A stretch of DNA of 38,133 bases from Streptomyces sp. SID9727 (GTDB taxonomy: Bacteria > Actinomycetota > Actinomycetes > Streptomycetales > Streptomycetaceae), in assembly GCF_010550605.1 (NCBI RefSeq), contig NZ_JAAGNI010000114.1, forward strand, positions 1 to 38,133. The letters run 5' to 3'. This document shows positions 1 through 6,703 of the stretch, piece by piece; within the stretch, counting starts at the first letter, position 1, and each line of letters starts with the position of its first letter. Below the pieces are notes generated by a model that saw only the letters and a program-made list of their open reading frames with translations, was not told the DNA's origin and did no database searches. Both the position numbers and the translations under genes were made by a program.

Positions 1-392
1 TCGAGGTAGCTGTCGGGGTCCGAGGTGAGCAGCAGGGCCAGTGCGGGGTCGATGCCGCCCGCCCGGTACTCCGCCCGGGCCGCGGAGCCCAGCTCCTCGC
101 GCATCCGGTTGATGCGTTCCTGGCCCCGCGCGGCCCGGTCCTGGGCCCGGCTCACCTCGCCGCGCAGCCGGGCCACGTCCTCGCCGGCCCTGTTGTACCG
201 CTCGGTGGCGCGCTCGGCCTCGGCGTACAGGCGGTCGACGCGGGCCCCGGCGGACTGCGGGGTGTCGTGCGGCTCGGCGTGGGCGGTGGCGGCGCCGAGT
301 GTCGCGGCCGCGGTCGCGGCTGCCGCCGTCAGGACGGTGGCCCGGGCACCGCGACCGGTACCGGGCTGTGTGGAACGGCGATGGGACCCCAC
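1..392 (-). CDS. NlpC/P60-type secreted peptidoglycan hydrolase, N-terminal part (truncated by window edge)
   Basis: About 130 residues are present and the gene runs off the left end. The GTG start at 392 follows a GGAAGGGAG ribosome site. The product opens with an Arg-rich n-region (VGSHRRSTQPG), a hydrophobic Ala-rich stretch near residues 18-36 and an AHA signal-peptidase-like site. It continues as a charged coiled coil and ends in a GGIDPALALLLTSDPDSYL segment. That segment closely parallels GGIDPSVQLFLSSDPDSFL in the complete neighbour at 629-1654, so this is a tandem paralogue. In this family the coiled coil precedes a C-terminal NlpC/P60 cysteine peptidase domain that cuts D-Glu/meso-DAP type peptide bonds in the wall. 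That domain lies outside the window, so the catalytic assignment is inferred from the paralogue. Confidence 0.8.
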   Translation of the reverse strand, partial: MGSHRRSTQPGTGRGARATVLTAAAATAAATLGAATAHAEPHDTPQSAGARVDRLYAEAERATERYNRAGEDVARLRGEVSRAQDRAARGQERINRMREELGSAARAEYRAGGIDPALALLLTSDPDSYL

Positions 393-485
393 AGGACGCC
401 GTACTCCCTTCCGCTGGACGCAGACGCGCGCGGCCCTGCCGCCCGGGTGGGCGGGCCGGTGTACGGAAGCCGCGACAGCAGCCAG

Positions 486-515
486 ACAGTAGCCGCGTGA
501 TCACGGAGCGGACAA
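486..515 (-). promoter_or_regulatory. Predicted sigma-70 type promoter of the truncated NlpC/P60 gene
   Basis: On the minus strand TTGTCC and TACTGT are separated by 18 bp, close to the Streptomyces HrdB pattern (TTGACn, 16-18 bp, TAnnnT). This would give a leader of roughly 85 nt before the GTG at 392. It is predicted from pattern only. Confidence 0.4.
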
Positions 516-550
516 AGACACGCCGGACCGGTGGGGGCCACACACAGTGA

Positions 551-585
551 CGCCCCGCCGGTGACCTGTGGTCTCCGGCGGGGCG
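551..585 (-). terminator. Hairpin terminator after the complete NlpC/P60 gene
   Basis: CGCCCCGCCGG (551-561) pairs perfectly with CCGGCGGGGCG (575-585) around a 13-nt loop. It lies 44 nt beyond the stop of the gene ending at 629. No U-run follows, which is usual for Streptomyces hairpin terminators. Confidence 0.6.
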
Positions 586-628
586 GGCGTCAGTACGGGG
601 CGCGCGAATTCGCCCGATCGGGCGCGGT

Positions 629-1654
629 TCAGATGCGCACGGCGGCGTAGATGCTGCCGATGGTGCTCATCGACTCGTAGCGCACGTAGGCGCCGGGGTA
701 CGGGGCGTGCAGGACCTGGCCGTTGCCCGCGTAGAGGCCCACGTGCTCGTTGCCGTTGAAGAAGACCAGGTCGCCGGGGGCCAGCTGGCTGACGCCGATC
801 CGGTGGCCCTGGTTGACCTGGGTGTACGTGGTGCGGGTGATGTTGACGCCGGCCTGGGCGTAGGCCCACATGGTCAGGCCCGAGCAGTCGAAGGAGTTGG
901 GGCCGGTGGCCGAGGGGACGTACGGCTTGCCCAGGCGGGTGGCGGCGGCGTTGAGGGCGGCGGCGCCGAGGCCGGAGGCGGGGGCCTCGTTGCCGAGGTC
1001 CACGCGGGTGCCGGCGTCACGGCTGGCGCGGGCCTCGTCCTGCCGGATCTTCGCCTGTTCGGCCGCGGTGAGGGTGTTGAGGAGGCGGCGCGCCTCGGCC
1101 AGCTTCGCCTGCTGCTGCTTCTTCTTCTCACCGAGCGTCTTGCGGACGGAGGCGAGGTCGCTGAGCTTGTCCTGGGCCTCCTTGCGCTGCTGCGCGAGGG
1201 CCCGCTGCTTCTCCTGGACCTTCGACAGGGCCTCGGTCTGCTTGGCCGTCAGCTGGTCGAGCGCGGACGCCTGGTCCAGGAAGCTGTCCGGGTCGGAGGA
1301 GAGGAAGAGCTGGACGGAGGGGTCGATGCCTCCGGAGCGGTACTGCGCGGCGGCGAGGGAACCGAGGCCGGTACGGAGCTGGTTCAGCTCCTCCTGGCCG
1401 CGGGCCACCTTGTCCTGGATCGCGCTGATTTGCTTCTCGAGCTTCTCCTGCTTCTCCTTGGCCCCGTTGTACTGCTCGGTGGCCGCTCCGGCCTGGTGGT
1501 AGAGGTCGTCGACCTTCGCCTTGACCTCGTTCTTGGTCGGCTTGGGGTCGGCGTGAGCGGCCTGGGAGGACAGGGCGACGGCCGCGGCTGCGGTCGCGGT
1601 GAGCACGGTCACACGAGTGCGGCTCGGCTGCTTGGGACGACGGTGGGACGCCAC
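629..1654 (-). CDS. C40 family NlpC/P60 peptidoglycan endopeptidase, secreted
   Basis: The product has 341 aa. The GTG at 1654 is chosen because AAGGAG lies 9 nt upstream and the N-terminus then reads VASHRRPKQPSRTR, an n-region leading into a hydrophobic Ala/Val stretch (about 15-31) and an AHA cleavage site. A longer reading frame exists but has no signal-like start. Residues 40-215 are a Lys/Glu/Gln-rich coiled coil. Residues 228-341 are the NlpC/P60 domain, with the catalytic Cys257 in DCSG, His304 in HVGLY and His316 in LHAP. By family it should hydrolyse a stem-peptide bond of peptidoglycan outside the membrane, with the coiled coil holding or restraining the catalytic domain. It sits 236 bp from a truncated paralogue with the same architecture and orientation. 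Each has its own predicted promoter. Confidence 0.93.
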   Translation of the reverse strand: MASHRRPKQPSRTRVTVLTATAAAAVALSSQAAHADPKPTKNEVKAKVDDLYHQAGAATEQYNGAKEKQEKLEKQISAIQDKVARGQEELNQLRTGLGSLAAAQYRSGGIDPSVQLFLSSDPDSFLDQASALDQLTAKQTEALSKVQEKQRALAQQRKEAQDKLSDLASVRKTLGEKKKQQQAKLAEARRLLNTLTAAEQAKIRQDEARASRDAGTRVDLGNEAPASGLGAAALNAAATRLGKPYVPSATGPNSFDCSGLTMWAYAQAGVNITRTTYTQVNQGHRIGVSQLAPGDLVFFNGNEHVGLYAGNGQVLHAPYPGAYVRYESMSTIGSIYAAVRI

Positions 1655-1797
1655 GAAGGCGAGCTCCTTCTTCCTCGAGCCGCCTACCGGATCTGTGGGG
1701 GGAGGAGAGGTCCCCGGCTCCGTGCACATCACGGACTCGGCGGTTCCTTCGCCGCCACCCCGGGTGGGTGATCGACCGCGCGAAGGTTCGAGGCATG
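1655..1797 (-). promoter_or_regulatory. Long 5' leader of the NlpC/P60 gene, possibly structured
   Basis: About 135 nt separate the predicted transcription start from the GTG. The leader contains a GGCGG/CCGCC hairpin and a GGAGCCGGGGACC segment that resembles the 5' half of the c-di-AMP (ydaO) riboswitch, a class known upstream of actinobacterial cell-wall hydrolase genes. The conserved 3' core of that class is not visible, so no riboswitch is claimed. See the rejected list. Confidence 0.25.
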
Positions 1798-1827
1798 ACC
1801 CTAGTGACCATCTTGTGATCAGTTCAA
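1798..1827 (-). promoter_or_regulatory. Predicted promoter of the complete NlpC/P60 gene
   Basis: On the minus strand TTGAAC is followed after 18 bp by TAGGGT, a good match to the vegetative Streptomyces promoter pattern. The rest of the gap up to 1942 is comparatively AT-rich and shows no gene. Confidence 0.45.
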
Positions 1828-1942
1828 ATCCTCACCGGAAAAATCTCGTCACACACGGCACTTCTTTGCCCACATCCCACGGCGTGTAGCGATGACTTGA
1901 CGGACCGTTCCCTGATCTCGGGCGGACTCCCCGCAAGAGGCG

Positions 1943-3307
1943 CTAAACCCGCGAAAGCCGCTTCAGGAGCAAGGCGGACGCAACGGGCCTGGCCCCCGCC
2001 TTCGCCACTCCGTCGGCCACCTCGCGGTCGGTGGAGACCACCACCACGGGCCGTCCCGGCGGCTCCGCGCGCGCCAGTTGGCGGATCAGCTCGTCGGCGG
2101 TGACCCCCGGCTTGCTGAACAGCACCCGCACCCCGCGCGGCGGCGCGAGCAGCACCGGGGCGGCCAGTTCCGCCCCGTCGAACACACACGTCATCTCGGC
2201 GCCCGTGCGCGCCGCGAGGACCGAGAGCCCGCCGAGCAGCCGCAGCCGCTGCTTCTCCAAAGGCATCTGCGGATACCCCGTCTTGGTGACGTTGTAGCCG
2301 TCCACGATCAGGTGGGCCTGCGGCAGCTCCAGGAGCTGGTCGAGCAGCGCCGGGTCGGTCTCCGAAAGGGCCCTGGCCGCGATGTCCTTGGGCGACATCC
2401 GGCCGGGCTCCACCGCGTCCACGCTGTCCGCCGGCCGCATCGAGGAGGGCGGCAGCGCCAGCTCCCGCCGCAGCCCGCCGGCCGCTTCGAGCACCGTGTC
2501 CAGCAGCAGCCGCAGCCGCATGTCCTCGACGGAGCGCCCTTCCCGGGCCGCCCGGCGGCTCGCCTCGACGGACGCCTCCGCCTCCCCGAGCCTCGCCCGC
2601 AGCCGCCGGGTCTCGCTCTCGGCGGCGGACACCTGGGCGGACGCCTCGGCGCGTACGGTCTCGGTCTCACCCTTGGACCTGCGCAGCGCCGCCTCACCGC
2701 GCTTGACCTCGCTGAGCGCGCTGCGCAGTTTGCGCTGGAGGGAGTCCGCCTCCTTGCGGGCGGCGTCCAGTTCGGCGCGGAGCCGTTCCGTCTCGCTCTT
2801 CGTGTGGGCCCTGGCCTCGGCCAGCTCCTCGCGCAGCCGCGCCACCTCGCGCCGGCTCTCCTCGCCGGCCCGCTCGGCGTCGGCGCGCTGGACCTCCTCG
2901 CCGGCCGCCGCGACCAGCTTCACCCAGCCCTCGGGGCGCAGGACGTACGCCGCCGCCGCCACGTCCACCGGGTCGGCCGCGGCGGGCGGCGCACCGGACT
3001 CCACGGCCCCCGCCAGCTCCGGCTGGGCCTCCCGGAGCCGGTCACCGATGCGGTGGCGGAACCGTTCGTCGTTCGCCACGGCGGCCGCCATGGCGTTCCC
3101 GGCGAACTTGGCGCGGCGCGACGCCGTGAAACGGGCGTACTGCCTCAGCTGGGCGGGCAGTTCGGCGACCGTGAGCCCGCCGAACGCGTCGGACACCAGC
3201 GCGACGACCCGGCGCCGTACCCCTTCGGGCAGCGGGCGGTCGAGCGCCTCCACGGCGTCGTCGGCCCCGTCGGCCGACGCGGCGCCGCCCTCGGGCTGCT
3301 CCACCAT
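1943..3307 (-). CDS. NYN (YacP-like) domain protein, putative RNA-binding or RNase
   Basis: The product has 454 aa. The N-terminal third (about 20-140) is helical and unassigned. Residues about 145-265 form a long charged coiled coil rich in Arg/Glu/Ala heptads. Residues 332-454 are a C-terminal NYN/PIN-like domain, recognised by HLIVDGYNVTKTG (acidic residue D336), a central VFDGAE, TADELI, and VSTDREVADG near the end. These acidic positions are the metal-binding signature of YacP-type NYN nucleases. The family is thought to act on RNA, but this protein's substrate is unknown. The ATG at 3307 follows a weak GGGGTG. The gene upstream, at 3343-3585, is codirectional and 35 bp away, so the two may be cotranscribed. 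Confidence 0.85.
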   Translation of the reverse strand: MVEQPEGGAASADGADDAVEALDRPLPEGVRRRVVALVSDAFGGLTVAELPAQLRQYARFTASRRAKFAGNAMAAAVANDERFRHRIGDRLREAQPELAGAVESGAPPAAADPVDVAAAAYVLRPEGWVKLVAAAGEEVQRADAERAGEESRREVARLREELAEARAHTKSETERLRAELDAARKEADSLQRKLRSALSEVKRGEAALRRSKGETETVRAEASAQVSAAESETRRLRARLGEAEASVEASRRAAREGRSVEDMRLRLLLDTVLEAAGGLRRELALPPSSMRPADSVDAVEPGRMSPKDIAARALSETDPALLDQLLELPQAHLIVDGYNVTKTGYPQMPLEKQRLRLLGGLSVLAARTGAEMTCVFDGAELAAPVLLAPPRGVRVLFSKPGVTADELIRQLARAEPPGRPVVVVSTDREVADGVAKAGARPVASALLLKRLSRV

Positions 3308-3342
3308 CCGTCACCCCATTGTGTTGTCTGCGCCCGGCCCCC

Positions 3343-3585
3343 TCAGGAGTCGGCACCCGGCCTGTCGACGAGCTCGATCTGGTCCACCGCGTTGCACCAA
3401 CGACAACGGACCGACTCGATGGTCTCACTGACCACCTCGCGTTCCTCGACGCTCGACTCACCGGCCAGGTCGAGGTGCACGTACTCCACGACCTTCGAGG
3501 ACCGCGTCACGTCGAAGCGCGTGAGGTTCCCGCAGAGCGTGCAGCGCCAGCGAGTGGTGTCGGTCGGCTGGGGAACGGTCGTCAT
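3343..3585 (-). CDS. Small zinc-ribbon-like protein, conserved hypothetical
   Basis: The product has 80 aa. Two CxxC pairs (C15/C18 and C61/C64) frame the protein, as expected for a four-cysteine zinc ribbon. The segment between them is acidic and beta-like. The ATG at 3585 is preferred over an upstream in-frame start at 3624 because AGAGGA lies just before it. No enzymatic motif is visible. It could bind a nucleic acid or a protein partner, but nothing here decides which. It lies just upstream of the NYN-domain gene on the same strand. Confidence 0.75.
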   Translation of the reverse strand: MTTVPQPTDTTRWRCTLCGNLTRFDVTRSSKVVEYVHLDLAGESSVEEREVVSETIESVRCRWCNAVDQIELVDRPGADS

Positions 3586-3744
3586 CGTGCGTCCTCTTTC
3601 GTCGAGCCGTGAGCTGCCGGACAAGGGTCTCGCGGTGCGCCGTCGAACTGCGGATGTCCACCTGTCACCCTACGGCCTCGGCGCTTCCCACCGGCACGGC
3701 GAGGCGGTCTGTCCCGTTCGCTCCGTTTGCGTCATGCTCTGTTC

Positions 3745-4482
3745 ATGATCGATCGGCGGGCCGCCGCGGGCAGGCTCCTGCGCGCGGCCACTTCGGGCGG
3801 GCCACCGGTGACGTACGCCCTCATCGCCCTGTGCTGCGCGGTCTTCGTGATCAGCCCGCTCTCCGGCTTCGTCCCGGTGCGCGGCGGTGCCGACGCGCTG
3901 CTCGCCGCGCAGGCGGGCTACTTCGAACGGTGGGGGGTGATCCCGAGCGAGCTGTGGGACGGCTCGGCGCACGCCCTGCTCACCCCGTTCACCGCGCTCT
4001 TCGTGCACGGCAGCTGGCTGCACCTGCTGGGCAACATGCTGTTCCTGTACGTGTTCGGCGCGATGGCCGAGGAGCGCATGGGGCACACCGAGTTCGCCCT
4101 GTTCTACCTCGGCTGCGGCTACCTCGCGCTGCTCGCGTACGCCGCCGCGCACGCCACGTCCGACCAGACGCTCGTCGGGGCGTCCGGGGCGATCTCGGCG
4201 GTGCTCGGGGCGTTCCTCTACCTCTTCCCCCGGGCCCGGGTGACCAGCGTCTTCCCGTTCCTGCTGTTCCTGCCGCTGCGCTTCCCGGCGTGGGTGGTGC
4301 TGATCTTCTGGTTCGTGCTCCAGTGGCTGGCCGCCGAGGGCGCGGGAAGCGGCCCGGGAGTGGCGTACCTGGCGCACGTGGTGGGCTTCGCGACCGGGTT
4401 CCTCTACGCCTGGGTGCGTTATGGGCGTAACGCTAGAGTGAAGACTCCAGCCACGGCCACCGAGGGAGAAACACAGCCGTGA
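3745..4482 (+). CDS. Rhomboid family intramembrane serine protease
   Basis: The product has 245 aa and about six hydrophobic segments. The rhomboid signature is intact: HLLGN (H93, N97) at the end of a membrane segment, the catalytic Ser147 in GASGA, and His211 in AHVVGF. Rhomboids cleave transmembrane substrates inside the bilayer, and the substrate here is unknown. A WR-like L1 region is not obvious. The ATG at 3745 has no Shine-Dalgarno sequence, and CATGCT lies 6 nt upstream, so the message may be leaderless. The stop overlaps the next gene by 4 nt, which suggests coupled translation with the RAM-domain protein. Confidence 0.9.
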   Translation: MIDRRAAAGRLLRAATSGGPPVTYALIALCCAVFVISPLSGFVPVRGGADALLAAQAGYFERWGVIPSELWDGSAHALLTPFTALFVHGSWLHLLGNMLFLYVFGAMAEERMGHTEFALFYLGCGYLALLAYAAAHATSDQTLVGASGAISAVLGAFLYLFPRARVTSVFPFLLFLPLRFPAWVVLIFWFVLQWLAAEGAGSGPGVAYLAHVVGFATGFLYAWVRYGRNARVKTPATATEGETQP

Positions 4483-4760
4483 TCACCGCGATCGTGCTCA
4501 TCAAAACCAGCGTGGACCGGATTCCCGAGATCGCCGAGGCCATCGCCGCGCTGGACAGCGTCAGCGAGGTCTTCTCGGTCACCGGCACCTACGACCTGAT
4601 CGCCATGGTCCGGGTGGCCAAGCACGACGACCTGGCCGAGGTCATCCCCGGCCGGATCAGCAAGATCCAGGGCGTCGAGGGGACCGACACCCACGTCGCC
4701 TTCCGCACGTACTCGCAGCACGACCTGGAGGCCGCGTTCTCCATCGGCCTGGACGCCTAG
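4479..4760 (+). CDS. Stand-alone Lrp/AsnC RAM (ligand-binding) domain protein
   Basis: The product has 93 aa. It matches only the C-terminal effector-binding half of Lrp/AsnC regulators, with no helix-turn-helix: ITAIVLIKT, the EVFSVTGTYDLIAMV strand-turn-strand core with the conserved GxYD, and VEGTDTHVAFRTYS. Such RAM proteins form oligomers that bind amino acids and may modulate partners rather than DNA. The GTG start at 4479 lies inside the rhomboid stop (GTGA overlap), with GAGGGAG upstream. Its TAG stop (4758-4760) is made by the left end of the palindromic element at 4757-4937. This suggests that the element inserted at the end of the gene and may have replaced or slightly altered the C-terminus. 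Confidence 0.9.
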   Translation: MITAIVLIKTSVDRIPEIAEAIAALDSVSEVFSVTGTYDLIAMVRVAKHDDLAEVIPGRISKIQGVEGTDTHVAFRTYSQHDLEAAFSIGLDA

Positions 4761-4937
4761 GGCGTGTTTCGAAAGTAGCGCCGTCCGCCCGTAGGGCGGG
4801 TCCGGCGGCGTCTGGTGCGTGCGATCGCAAGGCGGAGGGTCGCCCCGATACTGGCTGTATCGGGGTGATCCCGGCAACGCGGCGAGCGTGCGTGCCAGAC
4901 GCCGCCGGACAGGCGGGACTTTCGAAACACGCCCTAG
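4757..4937. mobile_element. 181-bp palindromic MITE-like element between convergent genes
   Basis: The outer ends are a perfect 20-bp inverted repeat (4757-4776 and 4918-4937), each starting or ending with CTAG. Inside, TCCGGCGGCGTCTGG (4801-4815) pairs with 4895-4909, and a perfect central hairpin CCCCGATAC/GTATCGGGG spans 4843-4865. It has no coding capacity. The CTAG at both ends fits a 4-bp target duplication of the YTAR type known for IS5-group elements, but the parent transposase is not identified here. It sits between convergent genes and could serve as a bidirectional terminator. Confidence 0.65.
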
Positions 4938-4950
4938 GGCCGCCCGGCCC

Positions 4951-6327
4951 TCAGACCTGGGCGGCGCCCCGGTCCGGCACGCAACGGCCGTCCTCGGTCC
5001 GGTACTTCCAGCGGGCCCCGTCGCTCACCAGCTCCCGGACCGCGCGCAGGAAGCGCTCGACGTGCTCGTCCGGGGTTCCGGCGCCGAAGCTGACCCGGAT
5101 CGCGTTCAGCGACCGCTCGCCGGGGCGGGCCTCCGGCGCGCCGCACTCCCCCGCCTCGCCCGGGTCGCTGCCGAGCAGGGTGCGCACGAGCGGGTGGGCG
5201 CAGAAGAGGCCGTCGCGCACCCCGATGCCGTACTCGGCGGAGAGGGCGGCGGCGAAGTGGGAGCTGTTCCAGCCCTCCACCACGAACGAGATCACGCCGA
5301 CCCGCGGCGCGTCGTCGCCGAACAGCGAGAGCACCTTGACCTCGGGGACGTCGGCGAGCCCCGTCAGGACCTCGCGGACGAGGCGCTGCTCGCGGGCGAC
5401 CAGGCGGTCGAACCCGGCCTCGGTGAGCGCCTTGCAGGCGGAGGCGATGGAGTGGACGCCGATGACGTTGGGCGAGCCGGCCTCGTGGCGGGCGGCGGTG
5501 GTGTGCCACTCGACGTCCACGCCGCCGTCCGCGCGCCGGGCCACCGTGCGCGAGGCGCCGCCGCCGGCCAGGTACGGCTCCGCGTCGCGCAGCCAGTCGG
5601 CCCGGCCGGCCAGGACGCCCGAGCCGAACGGCGCGTACAGCTTGTGGCCGGAGAAGGCGACCCAGTCCACGTCCAGCTCGGCGATGTCCACCGGGTGGTG
5701 CGGGGCGAGCTGGGCGGCGTCCAGGACGATCCGGGCACCGTGCGCGTGGGCGGCGGCGGCCAGCTCCCGCACGGGCCACAGCTCGCCGGTGACGTTGGAG
5801 GCGCCGGTGACGCAGACCAGCGCGGGGCCGTAGGGCTCCCGGTCGGCGAGGGCCCGCTCCAGGGTGGCGACGGCCTGGGCCGGGGTGCGCGGGGCGTTCA
5901 GGTACGTGACGCGGGCGTCGCGCCAGGGCAGCAGCGAGGCGTGGTGCTCGGTCTCGAAGACGAAGACCTGGCAGCCGGCGGGCAGCGCGGCGGCCAGCAG
6001 GTTCAGCGAGTCGGTGGTGGACCGGGTGAAGACCACCTGGTCCTCGGGGCGGCAGCCCAGGAACTCCGCCACGGTGGCCCGGCTCGACTCGAAGAGGTCC
6101 GTGGACAGCTGCGAGAGGTACCCGGCGCCCCGGTGCACGCTGCCGTAGTACGGGGCGTACGCGGCCACGTCGTCCCAGACCCGCTTCAGCGCCGGGGCGC
6201 TCGCGGCGTAGTCCAGCGCGGCGTAGCCGACCTCGCCCCCGGTGACCAGCGGGACGAGGACATCCTCGCCCAGAACCGGCAGCGGGGCACAAAGCGACTG
6301 GTCGGCGGCAGCGGTGAAGACAGACAT
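4951..6327 (-). CDS. Class V aminotransferase, SufS/CsdA-like cysteine desulfurase family
   Basis: The product has 458 aa. PLP fold-type I features are clear: LDYAASAP near residue 38, HHASLLPW (His129 region), D203 in VLDAAQ, and the PLP lysine K229 in SGHKLYAPFG. RDGLFCAHPL (C376) aligns with the catalytic-cysteine loop of group II desulfurases, so it may release sulfur from cysteine or a related substrate. Other class V lyases remain possible. The ATG at 6327 has GGGAG 6 nt upstream. An in-frame GTG at 6384 lacks a ribosome site. A SAM-IV-type riboswitch and a micro-ORF lie upstream, so expression probably responds to S-adenosylmethionine, which fits a sulfur-metabolism role. Confidence 0.87.
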   Translation of the reverse strand: MSVFTAAADQSLCAPLPVLGEDVLVPLVTGGEVGYAALDYAASAPALKRVWDDVAAYAPYYGSVHRGAGYLSQLSTDLFESSRATVAEFLGCRPEDQVVFTRSTTDSLNLLAAALPAGCQVFVFETEHHASLLPWRDARVTYLNAPRTPAQAVATLERALADREPYGPALVCVTGASNVTGELWPVRELAAAAHAHGARIVLDAAQLAPHHPVDIAELDVDWVAFSGHKLYAPFGSGVLAGRADWLRDAEPYLAGGGASRTVARRADGGVDVEWHTTAARHEAGSPNVIGVHSIASACKALTEAGFDRLVAREQRLVREVLTGLADVPEVKVLSLFGDDAPRVGVISFVVEGWNSSHFAAALSAEYGIGVRDGLFCAHPLVRTLLGSDPGEAGECGAPEARPGERSLNAIRVSFGAGTPDEHVERFLRAVRELVSDGARWKYRTEDGRCVPDRGAAQV

Positions 6328-6415
6328 GGCGAACTCCCGTAACAGGCAGGCGAACTCCGCGTGCCCGCGGATACGCGGCGGCACGGAGCGGAAGAGAAGA
6401 GGGGTGTGCGGAGAA

Positions 6416-6428
6416 GGGCCTCGGGCCC
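6416..6428 (-). promoter_or_regulatory. Short hairpin just after the micro-ORF stop
   Basis: GGGCC and GGCCC pair around a CGA loop immediately after the stop codon of the six-codon ORF, followed by TTCTCC. A ribosome finishing the micro-ORF would sit on this hairpin. That is the geometry used in translation-coupled attenuation, but the function is inferred. Confidence 0.35.
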
Positions 6429-6448
6429 TAACGCATTCGCTTGCTCAC
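6428..6448 (-). CDS. Six-codon upstream ORF (VSKRMR) in the aminotransferase leader
   Basis: GTG AGC AAG CGA ATG CGT TAG is preceded by GGGAG at 7-nt spacing, as good a ribosome site as those of the real genes here. It lies between the riboswitch and the aminotransferase start. It contains no cysteine codons, so it is not a classic Cys-sensing leader peptide. It does contain a Met codon. Whether it is translated is unknown. Confidence 0.45.
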   Translation of the reverse strand: MSKRMR

Positions 6449-6469
6449 AAGAGGCTCCCTGAGGACCAA

Positions 6470-6508
6470 GGACCCCACGGGCGGACGTCACGCGACGTCA
6501 AGGGGTCC
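6470..6508 (-). promoter_or_regulatory. Candidate expression-platform hairpin of the SAM-IV riboswitch
   Basis: GGACCCC and GGGGTCC (6502-6508 and 6470-6476 on the plus strand) form an outer stem with an inner GACGTC/GACGTC stem. The outer arm overlaps the last bases of the riboswitch aptamer (6504-6508), so the hairpin and the aptamer cannot both form fully. That mutual exclusion is expected of a switching element. Whether it acts on transcription or translation cannot be read from the sequence. Confidence 0.4.
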
Positions 6509-6621
6509 GCGCTTGCCGCAGACCTCGCTGCCTGCGGCCCGGTCTTCACCCGGGGCACCCCGCCACGGACGGAGGGTTGCCGGACAGCGGGCCGGGGCCG
6601 TAGTCGCTGTCACTCATGACC
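6504..6621 (-). ncRNA. SAM-IV-type S-adenosylmethionine riboswitch
   Basis: The 118-nt leader segment matches the SAM-IV aptamer as I remember it, element by element: GGTCATGAGTG at the 5' end, the CCGGCAACCCTCC core, GGGGTGCCCCGGGTGA followed by GACC pairing back to the 5' GGTC, a variable hairpin, and the closing GCGGCAAGCGCGG pseudoknot strand. Its length is one nucleotide short of the well-studied mycobacterial aptamer. SAM-IV occurs mainly in actinobacteria upstream of sulfur-metabolism genes. Here it precedes a SufS-like aminotransferase gene, and binding of SAM would be expected to lower expression. Confidence 0.88.
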
Positions 6622-6629
6622 TGCGCAGC

Positions 6630-6657
6630 ATCTTGCCATACGTACGGGAACGCGCAA
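6630..6657 (-). promoter_or_regulatory. Predicted promoter for the riboswitch-aminotransferase transcript
   Basis: On the minus strand TTGCGC is followed after 16 bp by CAAGAT. The implied start lies a few bases before the aptamer's GGTC. It falls between the trpD terminator and the riboswitch, so the aminotransferase is probably a separate transcript. Confidence 0.35.
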
Positions 6658-6684
6658 GGCGCAGTCCGCGATCCGGACTGCGCC
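6658..6684 (-). terminator. Hairpin terminator of trpD
   Basis: GGCGCAGTCCG (6658-6668) and CGGACTGCGCC (6674-6684) form a perfect 11-bp stem with a 5-nt loop, 19 nt beyond the trpD stop. Confidence 0.65.
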
Positions 6685-6703
6685 CTGCCGCACATCGACG
6701 TGC

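Noticed and set aside
1655..1797. c-di-AMP (ydaO) riboswitch upstream of the NlpC/P60 gene
   Set aside because: A GGAGCCGGGGACC block resembles part of the motif, and the class is known before wall hydrolases. However, the conserved 3' CCGAACCCGTCAGCT-type core is missing and there is too little room before the start codon. A covariance search could still overturn this.
6328..6384. Upstream GTG start adding 19 residues to the aminotransferase
   Set aside because: It has no ribosome site, and the ATG at 6327 has GGGAG at the right distance.
6328..6503. Cysteine-sensing leader peptide upstream of the aminotransferase
   Set aside because: The micro-ORF has no cysteine codons, so a classical Cys attenuation peptide is not supported. 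It is kept only as an unusual micro-ORF.
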